Shown here piece by piece: positions 43,286 to 52,592 of a stretch of DNA of 64,000 nucleotides. Position numbers and translations under genes: made by a program. The stretch is from Bacillus vallismortis (GTDB lineage: Bacteria > Bacillota > Bacilli > Bacillales > Bacillaceae), in contig NZ_CP160797.1 of assembly GCF_040784915.1 (NCBI RefSeq), positions 3,400,137 through 3,464,136 of the forward strand, read 5' to 3'. Below the pieces are notes generated by a model. The model was given only the letters and a program-made list of their open reading frames with translations, did not search any database and was not told where the DNA came from. Position 1 is the stretch's first letter. Each line of letters begins with the position of its first letter.

Positions 43286-43312
43286 GTTATAATTAGATAT
43301 AACTAATTATAA
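43286..43312. promoter_or_regulatory. Nested dyads over the modA promoter, candidate molybdate operator
   Basis: Two overlapping perfect inverted repeats: GTTATA-ATTAGA-TATAAC (43286-43303) and TTATAATTAG / CTAATTATAA around a 6-bp centre (43287-43312). The first resembles the E. coli ModE half-sites (GTTATA...TATAAC). They cover a TATAAT box (43288-43293) and reach the ribosome binding site AAGGGG, so bound protein would block initiation. YvgK is the likely ligand. Confidence 0.7.
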
Positions 43313-43323
43313 GGGGTGCAATC

Positions 43324-44106
43324 ATGTTTAAAAAGTATTCCATGTTAACAGCAGCCTTAACCGCTATTCTGCTTACAGCAGGCTGCTCCGCAAACCAGTC
43401 TTCATCGGATAGCGAGAAAAATGTAACGTTAACCATCTCAGCTGCCGCCAGTGCACAGGATGCCCTTGAGGAAATCCAACAAAACTACGAAAAAGAACAT
43501 CAAAACATTAAAATCCAAGATAACTATGGCTCATCCGGCGCCTTGCAAAAACAGATTTCTCAAGGAGCGGGGGCAGATCTTTTCTTCTCAGCTGCTGAGG
43601 ATAAATTTCAAAAGCTGGTAGATGATGGGGATATCGCCAAAAAAGACAGCACCGATTTAGTCGGCAATGAAATCGTGTTGGCCGTGCCGAAAAACGGCGA
43701 TTCACCTGTGACAAGCTTCAGCAATCTGGCGGATTCAGAAAAAATCGCCCTCGGAACGCCGGAATCCGTGCCGGCGGGAGCTTACGGGAAAGAATCACTG
43801 ACAAAGCTTTCTCTATGGGACAATGTGAAGGATAAGATCGTTTACGGAAAAGACGTTCGCCAAGTCCTTTCTTATGTAGAAACAGGCAATGTGGACGCAG
43901 GCGTTGTTTATAAAACTGATGCTCTGATCTCGAAAAAGGTCAAAATCATTGACGAGGCAAAAGCAAATACACACAGCCCGATTGTCTATCCATTAGGAAT
44001 TGTAAACGATACAAAACACCGTAAGGAAGCGAAGGAATTTTACGATTACCTGCAATCTGATGAAGCAATGAAAGTATTTGAAAAATATGGTTTTACCGCC
44101 GAGTAG
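43324..44106 (+). CDS. modA: Molybdate-binding lipoprotein ModA
   Basis: A 260-residue ABC solute receptor: signal peptide and lipobox LTAGC (Cys at 21), then the ModA fold with ISAAASAQDALEEIQQNYEK, FFSAAEDKFQKL, SVPAGAYGKESL and ETGNVDAGVVYKTDA. These residues typically line the oxyanion pocket. It captures molybdate (or tungstate) outside the cell and works with ModB. The start follows AAGGGGTG. Confidence 0.94.
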   Translation: MFKKYSMLTAALTAILLTAGCSANQSSSDSEKNVTLTISAAASAQDALEEIQQNYEKEHQNIKIQDNYGSSGALQKQISQGAGADLFFSAAEDKFQKLVDDGDIAKKDSTDLVGNEIVLAVPKNGDSPVTSFSNLADSEKIALGTPESVPAGAYGKESLTKLSLWDNVKDKIVYGKDVRQVLSYVETGNVDAGVVYKTDALISKKVKIIDEAKANTHSPIVYPLGIVNDTKHRKEAKEFYDYLQSDEAMKVFEKYGFTAE

Positions 44107-44770
44107 CATAAGCGTTTCAGCGTTTTTTACACCTGTTGTGCTTTCCTTTCAGGTGGCGGCAGTTGCCGGAATTGTTGTCATTATTCTCGGAACACTGGCT
44201 GGAGCACGGATGTCACGGGCATCATTTTTCGGAAAAACGGCGCTCGAAACATGTTTTATGCTTCCGCTCGTTCTTCCGCCCACTGTTGTCGGTTTTATCT
44301 TGATCGTCATTTTCGGAAAGCACAGTTTCATCGGACAAGCCATCGAGTGGATCTTTCATCAGCCTGTCATTTTCACCTGGTGGGCCGCTGTGATCGCCTC
44401 GGCTGTCGTGGCCTTTCCGCTTATGTATCAATCCGCCAAAACTGGATTTGCTGACATTGATCCCGATATACAGGGGGCTGCAATGGTAGACGGCGCCAGC
44501 AGATGGAAGGTGTTTATCCATATTTCCATCCCGCTCGCCTATCCTTCATTGCTGACCGGAAGCATCCTCAGCCTTGCACGGGCGCTCGGAGAATTCGGCG
44601 CAACACTGATGTTTGCAGGAAACATTCCCAGTGTTACGCAAACACTGCCGACGGCCATTTATGTCGCATTGGATTCCGGGAACAATGCCCTTGCCTGGGC
44701 CTGGGTCGTCTGTATTGTTGTCATTTCCTTTTTGATGCTGTTTTTCATTCAACAGAAAAAACCACACTAA
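44087..44770 (+). CDS. modB: Molybdate ABC transporter permease ModB
   Basis: About 227 residues with five or six membrane helices and the EAA-type loop ADIDPDIQGAAMVDGASRWKVF followed by ARALGEFGATLMFAGN, hallmark of ModB. It overlaps the modA end by 20 bp; start is the ATG at 44087 (M-V-L-P-P-S-S) or TTG at 44078, both with weak ribosome binding sites, so coupling to modA is likely. No modC ATPase follows; an ATPase must be supplied from elsewhere. Confidence 0.92.
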   Translation: MVLPPSSISVSAFFTPVVLSFQVAAVAGIVVIILGTLAGARMSRASFFGKTALETCFMLPLVLPPTVVGFILIVIFGKHSFIGQAIEWIFHQPVIFTWWAAVIASAVVAFPLMYQSAKTGFADIDPDIQGAAMVDGASRWKVFIHISIPLAYPSLLTGSILSLARALGEFGATLMFAGNIPSVTQTLPTAIYVALDSGNNALAWAWVVCIVVISFLMLFFIQQKKPH

Positions 44771-44796
44771 AAAACTCCCCGTCACGGGGAGTTTTT
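44768..44796. terminator. Bidirectional terminator between modB and yvgN
   Basis: AAAAAACTCCCC / GGGGAGTTTTTT-type stem with a small loop between converging genes. Confidence 0.92.
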
Positions 44797-44798
44797 TA

Positions 44799-45629
44799 TT
44801 AAAACAGAAGCTCATCAGGATTTGGACCGACGCGCTCATCTTTGTTTAACGCGTCAATTTTGTCCATGTCTTCTTGAGACAATTCGAAATCAAAAATATC
44901 AGCGTTTTCGATGATACGGTGTTCTTTAATGGATTTTGGAATCGTGACAACCTCATTCTGCAGATCCCAGCGCAAAATCACTTGAGCCACAGATTTATTG
45001 TGTTTTTCAGCAATCTGTGCGAGCACTTCGTTATCCAGCAGCTGTCCCTGCATGAGGGGAGACCATGCTTCCAGCTGGATGCCTTGTTTTTTACAATAGT
45101 CTCTTAATTCTTTTTGCGTCAAACGAGGGTGATATTCCACTTGGTTGATCATCGGTTTGATTTCAGCATCTTTCAACAGCTCTTCTAAATGATGAACTTG
45201 GAAGTTGCTGACGCCGATTGCGCGGATTTTGCCGTCTTTGTACAGCTTTTCAAGCGCGCGCCATGTATCTTTATATTTATCCTTGCCAGGCCAGTGGATC
45301 AAATATAAATCTAAGTAATCAAGCTGAAGTCTTTCCAAGCTTTTTTCAAAGGCAGCAAGGGTTGTTTCGTAGCCTTGATCTTCATTCCATACTTTGGAGG
45401 TAATGAAGAGCTCTTCTCTTGCCACACCGGATTCTTTAATCCCGATGCCAACGCCTTCTTCATTTTTGTAGATTGCTGCTGTATCAATGCTGCGATAGCC
45501 GTTTTTAATGGCAGCTTTCACAGATTCAGTCGCTTCACTTCCGTTTTCTACTTTAAAAACACCAAGACCGAACCAAGGCATTTCAACTCCGTTATGTAGT
45601 TTTACAGTATCTTTTAAACTTGTTGGCAC
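44799..45629 (-). CDS. yvgN: Aldo-keto reductase YvgN (glyoxal reductase)
   Basis: A 276-residue AKR5-type enzyme. Catalytic tetrad visible: Asp in GYRSIDTAAIYKNEEGVG with Tyr about 5 residues on, Lys in FITSKVWNED and His in YLIHWPGK. NADPH site IPKSIKEHRIIEN near the C-terminus. It reduces glyoxal, methylglyoxal and related carbonyls. The GTG at 45629 gives M-P-T-S-L-K-D-T-V and is well spaced from GGGTGG. An ATG at 45641 overlaps that site. Divergent from yvgO. Confidence 0.93.
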   Translation of the reverse strand: MPTSLKDTVKLHNGVEMPWFGLGVFKVENGSEATESVKAAIKNGYRSIDTAAIYKNEEGVGIGIKESGVAREELFITSKVWNEDQGYETTLAAFEKSLERLQLDYLDLYLIHWPGKDKYKDTWRALEKLYKDGKIRAIGVSNFQVHHLEELLKDAEIKPMINQVEYHPRLTQKELRDYCKKQGIQLEAWSPLMQGQLLDNEVLAQIAEKHNKSVAQVILRWDLQNEVVTIPKSIKEHRIIENADIFDFELSQEDMDKIDALNKDERVGPNPDELLF

Positions 45630-45681
45630 TTGAACATCCACCCTTTCACTGAAATGTAAGCGTCTATATTATCTCACACTC

Positions 45682-45713
45682 CTCTTAGGCGATACCAATA
45701 ATACGCTTAAGAG
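45682..45713. promoter_or_regulatory. Long imperfect dyad between yvgN and yvgO
   Basis: CTCTTAGGCG and CGCTTAAGAG pair at 9 of 10 positions across a 12-bp spacer, about 55 bp upstream of yvgN. It may be an operator or an RNA hairpin; no T-run follows on either strand. Confidence 0.4.
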
Positions 45714-45784
45714 CCGCTTTTTGCTTCTTTTTTCACAGCAGGGCAAAGCGTGACACTATTATTTTCCTATTTTAACAATATTGA

Positions 45785-45810
45785 GATTATAAATGGAATA
45801 AGCAGGGTAT
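45785..45810 (+). promoter_or_regulatory. SigB-type promoter of yvgO
   Basis: GATTAT (45785-45790) and a perfect GGGTAT (45805-45810) with a 14-bp spacer, about 40 bp before the yvgO start. SigB consensus is GTTTAA-N12-15-GGGTAT. yvgO is known as a general-stress gene. Confidence 0.68.
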
Positions 45811-45850
45811 GCGATTAGTGTCACCAAATCAAAACAAAGGAGGAACCAAA

Positions 45851-46336
45851 TTGAAACGTATGCGTATCCCGATGACACTTGCGTTAGGTGCCGCTTTGAC
45901 CATTGCCCCTTTGTCCTTTGCTTCGGCTGAAGAAAATCCCGGTGCGCAGATTTCCCAGGCAACAACAGCCGGAACATCTGCCGCTGAGGTAGGTTTAAAC
46001 GTCAACCTGGATGTACTTGGAATTGCCAACCAAATCGCCGATGCCATTAAATCCGCACAGAACCGAGATGGATTTGTGAAAAACCTCATGGAGTCTTCCT
46101 TCTACGCGTCCGGCCAAAAATACAACGTCATGGTATTTAATTTAAGCCAGGAATATGAAGATCACTTAAACGGTGTGCAATTTTACGGCTCAGCCGTTTA
46201 CGACGGCATTACGTACGGCATTTGGGTATTTGAAGACGGAACCTTTACAAACAAAGGTGATGGCGGCTGGATCAACTGGGCCTTCAGAGGCTGGTTCGAC
46301 CGGGATGGCAGCACTGTCGAATTCCATCGTCCCTAA
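45851..46336 (+). CDS. yvgO: Secreted stress protein YvgO
   Basis: A 161-residue secreted protein starting with TTG at 45851 behind AAAGGAGGAA. Signal peptide: K-R-M-R then TLALGAALTIAPLSFASA, with cleavage likely after ASA at about residue 25. The mature domain has a helical part (LDVLGIANQIADAIKSAQ) and an aromatic, glycine-rich C-terminus (GDGGWINWAFRGWFDRDG). A related YvgO from another Bacillus has been reported as antifungal; here only family membership is visible. Confidence 0.9.
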   Translation: MKRMRIPMTLALGAALTIAPLSFASAEENPGAQISQATTAGTSAAEVGLNVNLDVLGIANQIADAIKSAQNRDGFVKNLMESSFYASGQKYNVMVFNLSQEYEDHLNGVQFYGSAVYDGITYGIWVFEDGTFTNKGDGGWINWAFRGWFDRDGSTVEFHRP

Positions 46337-46341
46337 TATAG

Positions 46342-46373
46342 AAAAAAGCTGGCGCTCTAACGCCAGCTTTTTT
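46342..46373. terminator. Bidirectional terminator between yvgO and nhaK
   Basis: AAAAAAGCTGGCG / CGCCAGCTTTTTT, a perfect 13-bp stem with a 6-nt loop. Confidence 0.92.
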
Positions 46374-46380
46374 GCTGCAT

Positions 46381-48399
46381 CTATTCGCCGCCTTCAAGCA
46401 TGGCGGCTTCCACATCATTAATGTATTGGCGAAGTTCATGGGAGATGTCCCGAGAAATTTCTCGCTTTTCGAAGAGCGTTTGAATTTCATTTCTGATCGC
46501 CTGCACAGCCTTCAGCTTCACTTCCAGCTTCTGAGTTTCAAATTGGGCGCTTGATTTCAGCTCATGATGACTGTGTTCCAGCCTGAAAATTAACTGTTTA
46601 TAAAACGTAATGACAGATAAAAACACTTCTTTATGTTCTTCCGTCTTATGTTTTTCCAGATATTCAATTGCTGCTTTTGCCGTTTTCACTCTCGTTGCCT
46701 GTATCAATCCCGCTTCATTTAAAATCGGCAGCTCCGGCTTTTTATGTTCATCGAAGAAAATCCAATACATCAGCCGCTTGAGCCTTGTTTTTGATAATCC
46801 GACTTTAAATGGGTTGCCATACAAAATTTCTAATTCATTAAACCGTTCTTGCAGTACGTTTACTGTTTCTTCCGGGATGTCTCCCCGTTCCAGCATTTTC
46901 ATCAATGCCTCATGCTCAGCGATAATGGCTTGCGCCCGGACTTTTCGCTCTTGTTTTTTGATACGATTAGATGAAGTATATTGCTGAAAACGAAGGTTTT
47001 TCATCTTTTCGTTGTATTCGCCTATCACCGCAAGAGAGGCTGTTTTGTTTGTATCGTTCATGTCCTCTTTAATCGTTTGGAGAGCTGTTTTAATCAATTT
47101 GCGTCTCGCCGTCAGCAGCTTTTTATTTCGTTTTTCGTCTTCTTCTTCCTTTTCAGTCAGAAGGGGAAGCACAACGGCGGCAATGACAAGTGTGCATAAA
47201 ATGACGCCGGCTGCCAAAAAGAGAATTAGATTTCTTTCCGGAAACGGTGTGCCATCCTCCAGAAAATACGGAATGGAGAAAGAGCCCGCAAGCGTTACAG
47301 CTCCGCGCACACCGGAAATCGAAAGTAACAGCGTCGAACGAAGACCCGGTTTATAAATGTTCTGGTCCTTATTAAAGAACCATTTTCCGTTCCAGAAGAA
47401 CAGCACCCATAGAAATCTGAGGAGCATTAGCGTAAATGTGATCACAAGGATATAACTGATTACCTTCATGTTGCTAACTGCGGTGTCATTAAAGATAACG
47501 GAAATGACGTCCGGAATCTGTGCTCCGAGAATAACGAAGACCAGACCGTTCAAAATAAATAAAATAATGTTCCATGTACTCGAGGAGACGATTTGCAGTT
47601 TGGCCATCGTTGATTCCAGACGATCCTGTTCAACCGCATGGGTGATTCCACCCGCCACAACGGCTAAAATGCCGGAAACGGCGATTTCTTCCGCTGCCAA
47701 ATAAATCACAAACGGCGTCAGAATTTGAATCAGCATATGCATTGTGACATCCTGCATGCCAAGACGGCGCAGGAAGAGGCGGAATCGAATAATGAAGAAC
47801 GAAATGACAACCCCGCACAGCAAGCCTCCAAGAGAAATAAAGACAAAGCTGACAGCCGCTTGTGCTAATGAAAATGCACCGGTCACTGCTGCCGCAATCG
47901 CAAACTTAAAGGCCACCAGACCTGATGCGTCATTCATCAGCCCCTCCCCTTCAAGCAGGCGAAGAATGCCTTTTGGCATTTTCACTCTTCCTGATAATGC
48001 GCTGACAGCGACGACATCAGTCGGTGAAAGAATGGCCGCAAGTCCAAAAGCCGCTGCCAGCGGAATAGCAGGAATCATCCAGTGAATCGTGTATCCACCT
48101 ACAATCACAGTCGCAAATACAAGGCCGAGTGCGAGCAATAAAATCGGAGCGCGTAAATTCCAAAGCTCCGCCCGCGGCGTTCTCTTCCCATCATTAAATA
48201 GAAGAGGCGCGATAAACAGAACAAAAAACAATTCGGTGTTTAATTCAAAATGAAGCCCCTGTGGAAATGAGGCCGCAAAAATCCCAAGCGCCACCTGAAT
48301 CAGAGGCACGGGAATAAACGGAATAAACCGGTTCACGATATTGGATATCGCAATAATCGTTAATAAAACGAGAACAACTAAAAATATGTCCAAATACAT
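46381..48399 (-). CDS. nhaK: Monovalent cation/proton antiporter NhaK
   Basis: About 672 residues of the CPA1 family (YvgP). Twelve or so helices occupy 1-420, with the ion-pocket Asp in [14 protein letters not shown] and [14 protein letters not shown] long cytoplasmic helical tail follows (about 430-672), rich in Lys/Glu. It exchanges Na, K, Li or Rb for protons. The ATG at 48399 (M-Y-L-D-I-F-L-V-V) follows GAAGGAGGTC; 22 extra open codons upstream are not needed. Confidence 0.92.
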   Translation of the reverse strand: MYLDIFLVVLVLLTIIAISNIVNRFIPFIPVPLIQVALGIFAASFPQGLHFELNTELFFVLFIAPLLFNDGKRTPRAELWNLRAPILLLALGLVFATVIVGGYTIHWMIPAIPLAAAFGLAAILSPTDVVAVSALSGRVKMPKGILRLLEGEGLMNDASGLVAFKFAIAAAVTGAFSLAQAAVSFVFISLGGLLCGVVISFFIIRFRLFLRRLGMQDVTMHMLIQILTPFVIYLAAEEIAVSGILAVVAGGITHAVEQDRLESTMAKLQIVSSSTWNIILFILNGLVFVILGAQIPDVISVIFNDTAVSNMKVISYILVITFTLMLLRFLWVLFFWNGKWFFNKDQNIYKPGLRSTLLLSISGVRGAVTLAGSFSIPYFLEDGTPFPERNLILFLAAGVILCTLVIAAVVLPLLTEKEEEDEKRNKKLLTARRKLIKTALQTIKEDMNDTNKTASLAVIGEYNEKMKNLRFQQYTSSNRIKKQERKVRAQAIIAEHEALMKMLERGDIPEETVNVLQERFNELEILYGNPFKVGLSKTRLKRLMYWIFFDEHKKPELPILNEAGLIQATRVKTAKAAIEYLEKHKTEEHKEVFLSVITFYKQLIFRLEHSHHELKSSAQFETQKLEVKLKAVQAIRNEIQTLFEKREISRDISHELRQYINDVEAAMLEGGE

Positions 48400-48594
48400 G
48401 ACCTCCTTCGTCTGAGATAGTCGATGGATCTGCTTGTCTAAAAGAGGCTGAGGCTGGGACGGCATTGCATCCGATATGTGATGTTGGCACGAGTTTCCTC
48501 CACACTTGTTTTCTTTTATAATACCCTTTTTAGGGTATTATTTCTCACGATACGCTCATAGTGAATTTTTTTGTAGCAGGGCAAATTTCAGGCA

Positions 48595-48625
48595 AAAAGA
48601 GACAGGGAGCTACCCCTGCCTCTCG
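48595..48625 (-). terminator. Terminator of cysJI
   Basis: GAGAGGCAGGG / CTCCCTGTCTC stem with a 4-nt loop, followed on the minus strand by TTTTTG. Confidence 0.85.
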
Positions 48626-48635
48626 TCTTTCTTTA

Positions 48636-50351
48636 TCAGTTATGAAAATTCGTGCCGTCAGTTGTTGCTTTAATGATGCCTGCGCGAATGACAAAGTCAC
48701 CGAAGTGCTCGCCTTCCTCGCGTTCTTTCGCATAACGTGAAAGAAGTACGCGCAGCTCGCTTAAAATGTCTTCTTCACCGATGTTTTCACGGTACATTTT
48801 GCTTAAACGGCTACCATCAAATGCAGCACCAAGATACATATTATATTTGCCCGGCGCCTTTCCGATAAATCCAATCTCACCGAGTGCATGGCGTGCACAG
48901 CCGTTCGGGCACCCGGTCATGCGAATGGTGATTTCCTGATCACGAAGGCCGTTTTCGTCAATGATCTTTTCAACCTTATCTAAAAGGGTCGGCAAATAAC
49001 GCTCTGCTTCAGCCATTGCCAATCCGCAGGTCGGAAGCGACACACACGCCATAGAGCTGCGGCGGAGCGCTGAATGGTGCTTGCCGTCAGTTAAGCCATA
49101 TTGCTCAATTAATGCACTGATTTCATCTTTTTTGTCGCTTGAAACGTTCGCAATAATCAAGTTCTGATTGGATGTCAGACGGAACTCGCCTGTATGAACT
49201 TTGGCGATTTCCCGCAAGCCTGTCATCAGTTTATAATGATCGTAATCCGTCACACGGCCGCCTTCGACAAACAGCGTAAAATGCCATTTATCCTCAATGC
49301 CTTCCACCCAGCCGTAGCGGTCGCCGTTATGATCGAAATGATACGCCTTTGCTTCTTTCAAGCTCCAGCCGAGACGGTTTTCCAATTCTTCTTTTACAGT
49401 TTCTAAACCGAGGCGGTCAACGGTGTATTTGAACCGCGCATTTTTGCGGACAGAACGGTTTCCGTAATCACGCTGAATCGTAATCGTTTTTTCAGCAACG
49501 TCATACATTTGCTCAGGACGGCAGAACCCGATCACCTTGGCTAATTGCGGATATGTCGCTGTGTCGCCATGCGTCATTCCCATACCGCCGCCGATTGCCA
49601 CGTTAAAACCGATCAGTTCGCCATCTTCGACAATCGCAATGAATCCGAGATCTTGTGAAAAGACGTCTATATCATTAGATGGCGGGACGGCAATACCGAT
49701 TTTAAATTTCCGCGGCAGATAGAGCGGGCCGTACATTGGCTCGACTTCTTCCTCAGGCGTGCCGGCCACTTTTTCCTCATCAAGCCAGATTTCATGATAA
49801 GCTCTCGTCCGCGGCAGCAGATCGTCACTTAATTTTTTAGACCACTCGTATACCTCTGAGTGGATTTCAGACTGATAAGGGTTCGATGCGCACATCACGT
49901 TGCGGTTTACGTCTCCGCAGGCTGCGATCGTATCCAAAAGAGCTGAGTGGATCGTCTGAATGGTTTTCTTCATGTTCCATTTCAGAATTCCGTGCATTTG
50001 GAATGTTTCACGTGTCGTCAGTTTTAATGTGCCGTTCCCGTATTTCTGGGAAAGGTCATCCATGACAAGCCATTGTTCAGGTGTTGAGACGCCTCCTGGC
50101 ATACGTACGCGCAGCATGAACTGATAGGCCGGTTCAAGTTTTTGCTTTTGGCGTTCATTGCGGAGGTCACGGTCATCCTGCAAATAACTGCCGTGGTGTT
50201 TCATCAGGCGGTTGTCATCATCCGGAATTCCGGCACTGATCCGGTCCAGCATCACTTCTTTCAGTGTGCCGCGCAAATAATCACTTTCTTCTTTAATGCG
50301 TTCAACATCACTTGGAGAGCCGTCCGGTGCTTTTAAGATTTTGGTCACCAT
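48636..50351 (-). CDS. cysI: Sulfite reductase hemoprotein subunit CysI
   Basis: A 571-residue siroheme/4Fe-4S protein (YvgQ) that reduces sulfite to sulfide with electrons from CysJ. Cluster/siroheme cysteines: [17 protein letters not shown] and [16 protein letters not shown]; the typical duplicated ferredoxin-like and siroheme domains are present. Starts ATG at 50351 with AAAGGAGTT upstream, 25 bp after cysJ. Cysteine biosynthesis. Confidence 0.96.
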   Translation of the reverse strand: MVTKILKAPDGSPSDVERIKEESDYLRGTLKEVMLDRISAGIPDDDNRLMKHHGSYLQDDRDLRNERQKQKLEPAYQFMLRVRMPGGVSTPEQWLVMDDLSQKYGNGTLKLTTRETFQMHGILKWNMKKTIQTIHSALLDTIAACGDVNRNVMCASNPYQSEIHSEVYEWSKKLSDDLLPRTRAYHEIWLDEEKVAGTPEEEVEPMYGPLYLPRKFKIGIAVPPSNDIDVFSQDLGFIAIVEDGELIGFNVAIGGGMGMTHGDTATYPQLAKVIGFCRPEQMYDVAEKTITIQRDYGNRSVRKNARFKYTVDRLGLETVKEELENRLGWSLKEAKAYHFDHNGDRYGWVEGIEDKWHFTLFVEGGRVTDYDHYKLMTGLREIAKVHTGEFRLTSNQNLIIANVSSDKKDEISALIEQYGLTDGKHHSALRRSSMACVSLPTCGLAMAEAERYLPTLLDKVEKIIDENGLRDQEITIRMTGCPNGCARHALGEIGFIGKAPGKYNMYLGAAFDGSRLSKMYRENIGEEDILSELRVLLSRYAKEREEGEHFGDFVIRAGIIKATTDGTNFHN

Positions 50352-50376
50352 GTTGAAAAACTCCTTTCAAGTCAAA

Positions 50377-52206
50377 TCAGTATACATCACGCTGATAGCG
50401 TTTTTGCTGCTGCATATCGGCAAGATAAGCTTCTGCTTCTTCGCGGCTCATATTGCCTTCTTTCTCGATAATGTCAAGTAATGTGTGATGGACGTCATGC
50501 GCCATGTGTTTTTCATCACCGCAAATGTAAACAGCCGCGCCTTCTTGAAGCCATTCGAACAATTCTGCACTCTGTTCAAGCATGCGGTGCTGCACATATA
50601 CTTTTTCTTCCGTATCACGTGAGAACGCCACATCCATTTTTGTCAGCACACCGTCTTTGATCCAATTCTGCCACTCTGTCTGATAAAGGAAATCCGTGAC
50701 AAAATGCTGATCGCCAAAAAACATCCATGCTTTGCCTTCCACTCCCGTCTCCTCACGCTCCTGCATAAAGGAACGGAACGGCGCGACGCCTGTCCCAGGG
50801 CCGACCATGATAATCGGTGTTTCAGGATCTTTCGGAAGCTTAAAGTTTTGATTATGCTGGACATAAACAGGCAGTGTGTCTCCCGGTTGCAGACGCTCCG
50901 CGCATAAAATCGAGCAGACGCCCTTTCGTTCACGGCCGTGCGCATCGTAGCGGACTGCGCCGATCGTTACATGTACTTCATCCGGATTAGCGGATAAACT
51001 GCTCGCGATTGAATAGAGTCGGGCCGGCATTTTTCGCAGAATCGAAACAAACTCCTGCGCCGATACGCTGAACGGGCCATAATCACGAACGAGATCAAGC
51101 AAATCGCGTCCTTCAAGATATGCTTTTACGTTCCCCTCATTTCCCGGGGCTAAAAGCTCTCTAAGCTCATCGCTCCCTGACAGCTGGGCAGCCTGTTCAA
51201 GAAGCGGTTTTGTGAGAACAGTGATTTCATAGTGAGAAATCAGCGCTTCTTTAAGCGGGCGTACATCACCTTGCTTATTAAGGGTCACAATTTCTTCGGG
51301 GTCCCAATTCATTTCCTTAAGCAGCAGCTCAACAAGCTCCGGATCGTTTTCCGGATAGACGCCGAGGCTGTCACCAGGCTCATAAGTCAGGCCAGATCCT
51401 TCCAGAGACAGCTCGACATGGCGTGTTTCTTTATTTGATCCTCGGCCGTTCAAATTTAAATTTTCTAACACTTCAGCCCGAAACGGGTTTGTTCTGGAGT
51501 AAGAAGACTCACCGATTTGAGGCGAAGCTGCTCCTTGCGCAGGTGCGGCGCTTCCGCCCCCGGCTTCACTTAAGCCCTCAAATACACCCTCAAGCCATTC
51601 AGCTGCCGGCTCATCATAGTCAAGATCGCAATCAACGCGCGGAGAAATTCGTTTGCCGCCGATTTCTTCTAAGCGCTGATCAAATTCCTTCCCTGTCTGG
51701 CAGAAAAATTCGTACGAGCTGTCACCAAGCGCCAAAACTGAAAAACGAAGGTCTTCAAGCTTAGGCGCCCGTCTTCCATGCAAAAATTCATGAAACGACA
51801 GCGCGTTATCAGGCGGCTCGCCTTCACCATGCGTGCTGACGACGATCAAAAGATTGTTGATTTTCTTCAGCTGATTCGGCTTAAAATCGCTCATGGATGA
51901 GACAGTGACTTGAAAACCGCGCTCCTCAAGCTGCTTGCCGGCATTTTCTGCAAGCCCCTGTGCGTTTCCCGTCTGTGAACCATAAAGAACGGTCACTTCT
52001 TTTGAAACGACCGGTGCCGCCGCTTCTTCAGACACAATAGCCGCAGGGGCCCCCGCGGTTTCTTGGGCGGGAACGGATTGCGCGGATAAATATCCGCTCA
52101 GCCAGATTTTCTGAGATTCGGTCAAAGTTGGCAGAAGACGGTTAAGGAGCTCTGCCTGCTCCTGATTAAACGGACTGTTCATTACCTGAAGTTGCAACGT
52201 ATCCAC
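50377..52206 (-). CDS. cysJ: Sulfite reductase flavoprotein subunit CysJ
   Basis: A 609-residue diflavin reductase (YvgR). N-terminal extension (1-70), flavodoxin-like FMN domain (about 71-205: VLYGSQTGNAQGLAE), FAD domain (about 240-450; RLYSIASS) and NADPH domain (GPGTGVAPFRSFMQER; YICGDEKHMAHDV). First gene of cysJI. In 168 the operon is activated by the LysR regulator CysL. Its upstream region shows an AT-rich dyad at 52272-52286. Confidence 0.95.
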   Translation of the reverse strand: MDTLQLQVMNSPFNQEQAELLNRLLPTLTESQKIWLSGYLSAQSVPAQETAGAPAAIVSEEAAAPVVSKEVTVLYGSQTGNAQGLAENAGKQLEERGFQVTVSSMSDFKPNQLKKINNLLIVVSTHGEGEPPDNALSFHEFLHGRRAPKLEDLRFSVLALGDSSYEFFCQTGKEFDQRLEEIGGKRISPRVDCDLDYDEPAAEWLEGVFEGLSEAGGGSAAPAQGAASPQIGESSYSRTNPFRAEVLENLNLNGRGSNKETRHVELSLEGSGLTYEPGDSLGVYPENDPELVELLLKEMNWDPEEIVTLNKQGDVRPLKEALISHYEITVLTKPLLEQAAQLSGSDELRELLAPGNEGNVKAYLEGRDLLDLVRDYGPFSVSAQEFVSILRKMPARLYSIASSLSANPDEVHVTIGAVRYDAHGRERKGVCSILCAERLQPGDTLPVYVQHNQNFKLPKDPETPIIMVGPGTGVAPFRSFMQEREETGVEGKAWMFFGDQHFVTDFLYQTEWQNWIKDGVLTKMDVAFSRDTEEKVYVQHRMLEQSAELFEWLQEGAAVYICGDEKHMAHDVHHTLLDIIEKEGNMSREEAEAYLADMQQQKRYQRDVY

Positions 52207-52271
52207 CTCACAAAGTTATAAACTGATCGAAAATTGCATCTAATTGAACTTTACCGGAATACTAGGTTTAA

Positions 52272-52286
52272 GTAAAATATATTTAC
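52272..52286. promoter_or_regulatory. AT-rich dyad upstream of cysJ, possible CysL site
   Basis: GTAAAATATATTTAC has 5-bp inverted arms (GTAAA / TTTAC) about 70 bp upstream of cysJ. LysR proteins often bind such T-N11-A dyads at about -65. Assignment to CysL is by position only. Confidence 0.35.
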
Positions 52287-52346
52287 ATGATGATAACTAT
52301 TAAGATTCCTAATGATAAAACCGCTTTGTTTCTTTCATTTAAATAG

Positions 52347-52370
52347 AAAAAGAGAAGGACGTCCTTCTCT
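52347..52370 (-). terminator. Second terminator beyond helD, upstream of cysJ
   Basis: AGAGAAGGAC / GTCCTTCTCT is a perfect 20-bp palindrome (52351-52370) followed on the minus strand by TTTTTCTATTT. It repeats the arm sequence of the helD terminator at 52573-52592, and the structured repeat lies between them. Confidence 0.85.
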
Positions 52371-52404
52371 ACACAAATAAACGTAGCTTTAGGGTTTTGT
52401 CATC

Positions 52405-52568
52405 TTTAACCCTTGAATTCTAGGAAGGACGTACATTGGGGCAGACTTCTGCAGGATGGGGTGACAGCGGCGTTTGGGCAGGATCTCGAGCATTTAGCCG
52501 CTGAGTTTTTTTCAAGTGAGCACCAATACGCACGCTTGACAACAAATGCGAGGGTTTGTCGGCACGCT
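52405..52568. repeat. Structured dispersed repeat, copy 1 (between cysJ and helD)
   Basis: About 165 bp, similar on the same strand to 60149-60314. Shared blocks include CCCTTGAAnTCTAG near 52410, AAGGACG, CATTGGnGCAGACTT, the arms GCGGC and TTTAGCCGC, TGAGCACCAA and a nearly invariant right end from GACAAC to GGTTTGTC (52538-52560). A 7-bp helix CAGCGGC / GCCGCTG (52465-52471 with 52497-52503) is conserved in copy 2 as 8 bp. I see no convincing coding capacity or transposase. It resembles the dispersed element of about 190 bp noted in the original B. subtilis genome report; I cannot confirm that without a search. It accounts for most of the 386-bp gap here. Confidence 0.75.
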
Positions 52569-52592
52569 AAAAAGAGAAGGCTCCCCTTCTCT
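52569..52592 (-). terminator. Terminator of helD
   Basis: AGAGAAGG / CCTTCTCT stem (52573-52592) directly after the helD stop, followed on the minus strand by TTTTTAG. Its A-run plus left arm, AAAAAGAGAAGG, is an exact copy of 52347-52358. Confidence 0.85.

Noticed and set aside
45655..45668. Cre-like TGTAAGCG sequence upstream of yvgN
   Set aside because: At least two mismatches at conserved positions, so not distinguishable from chance.
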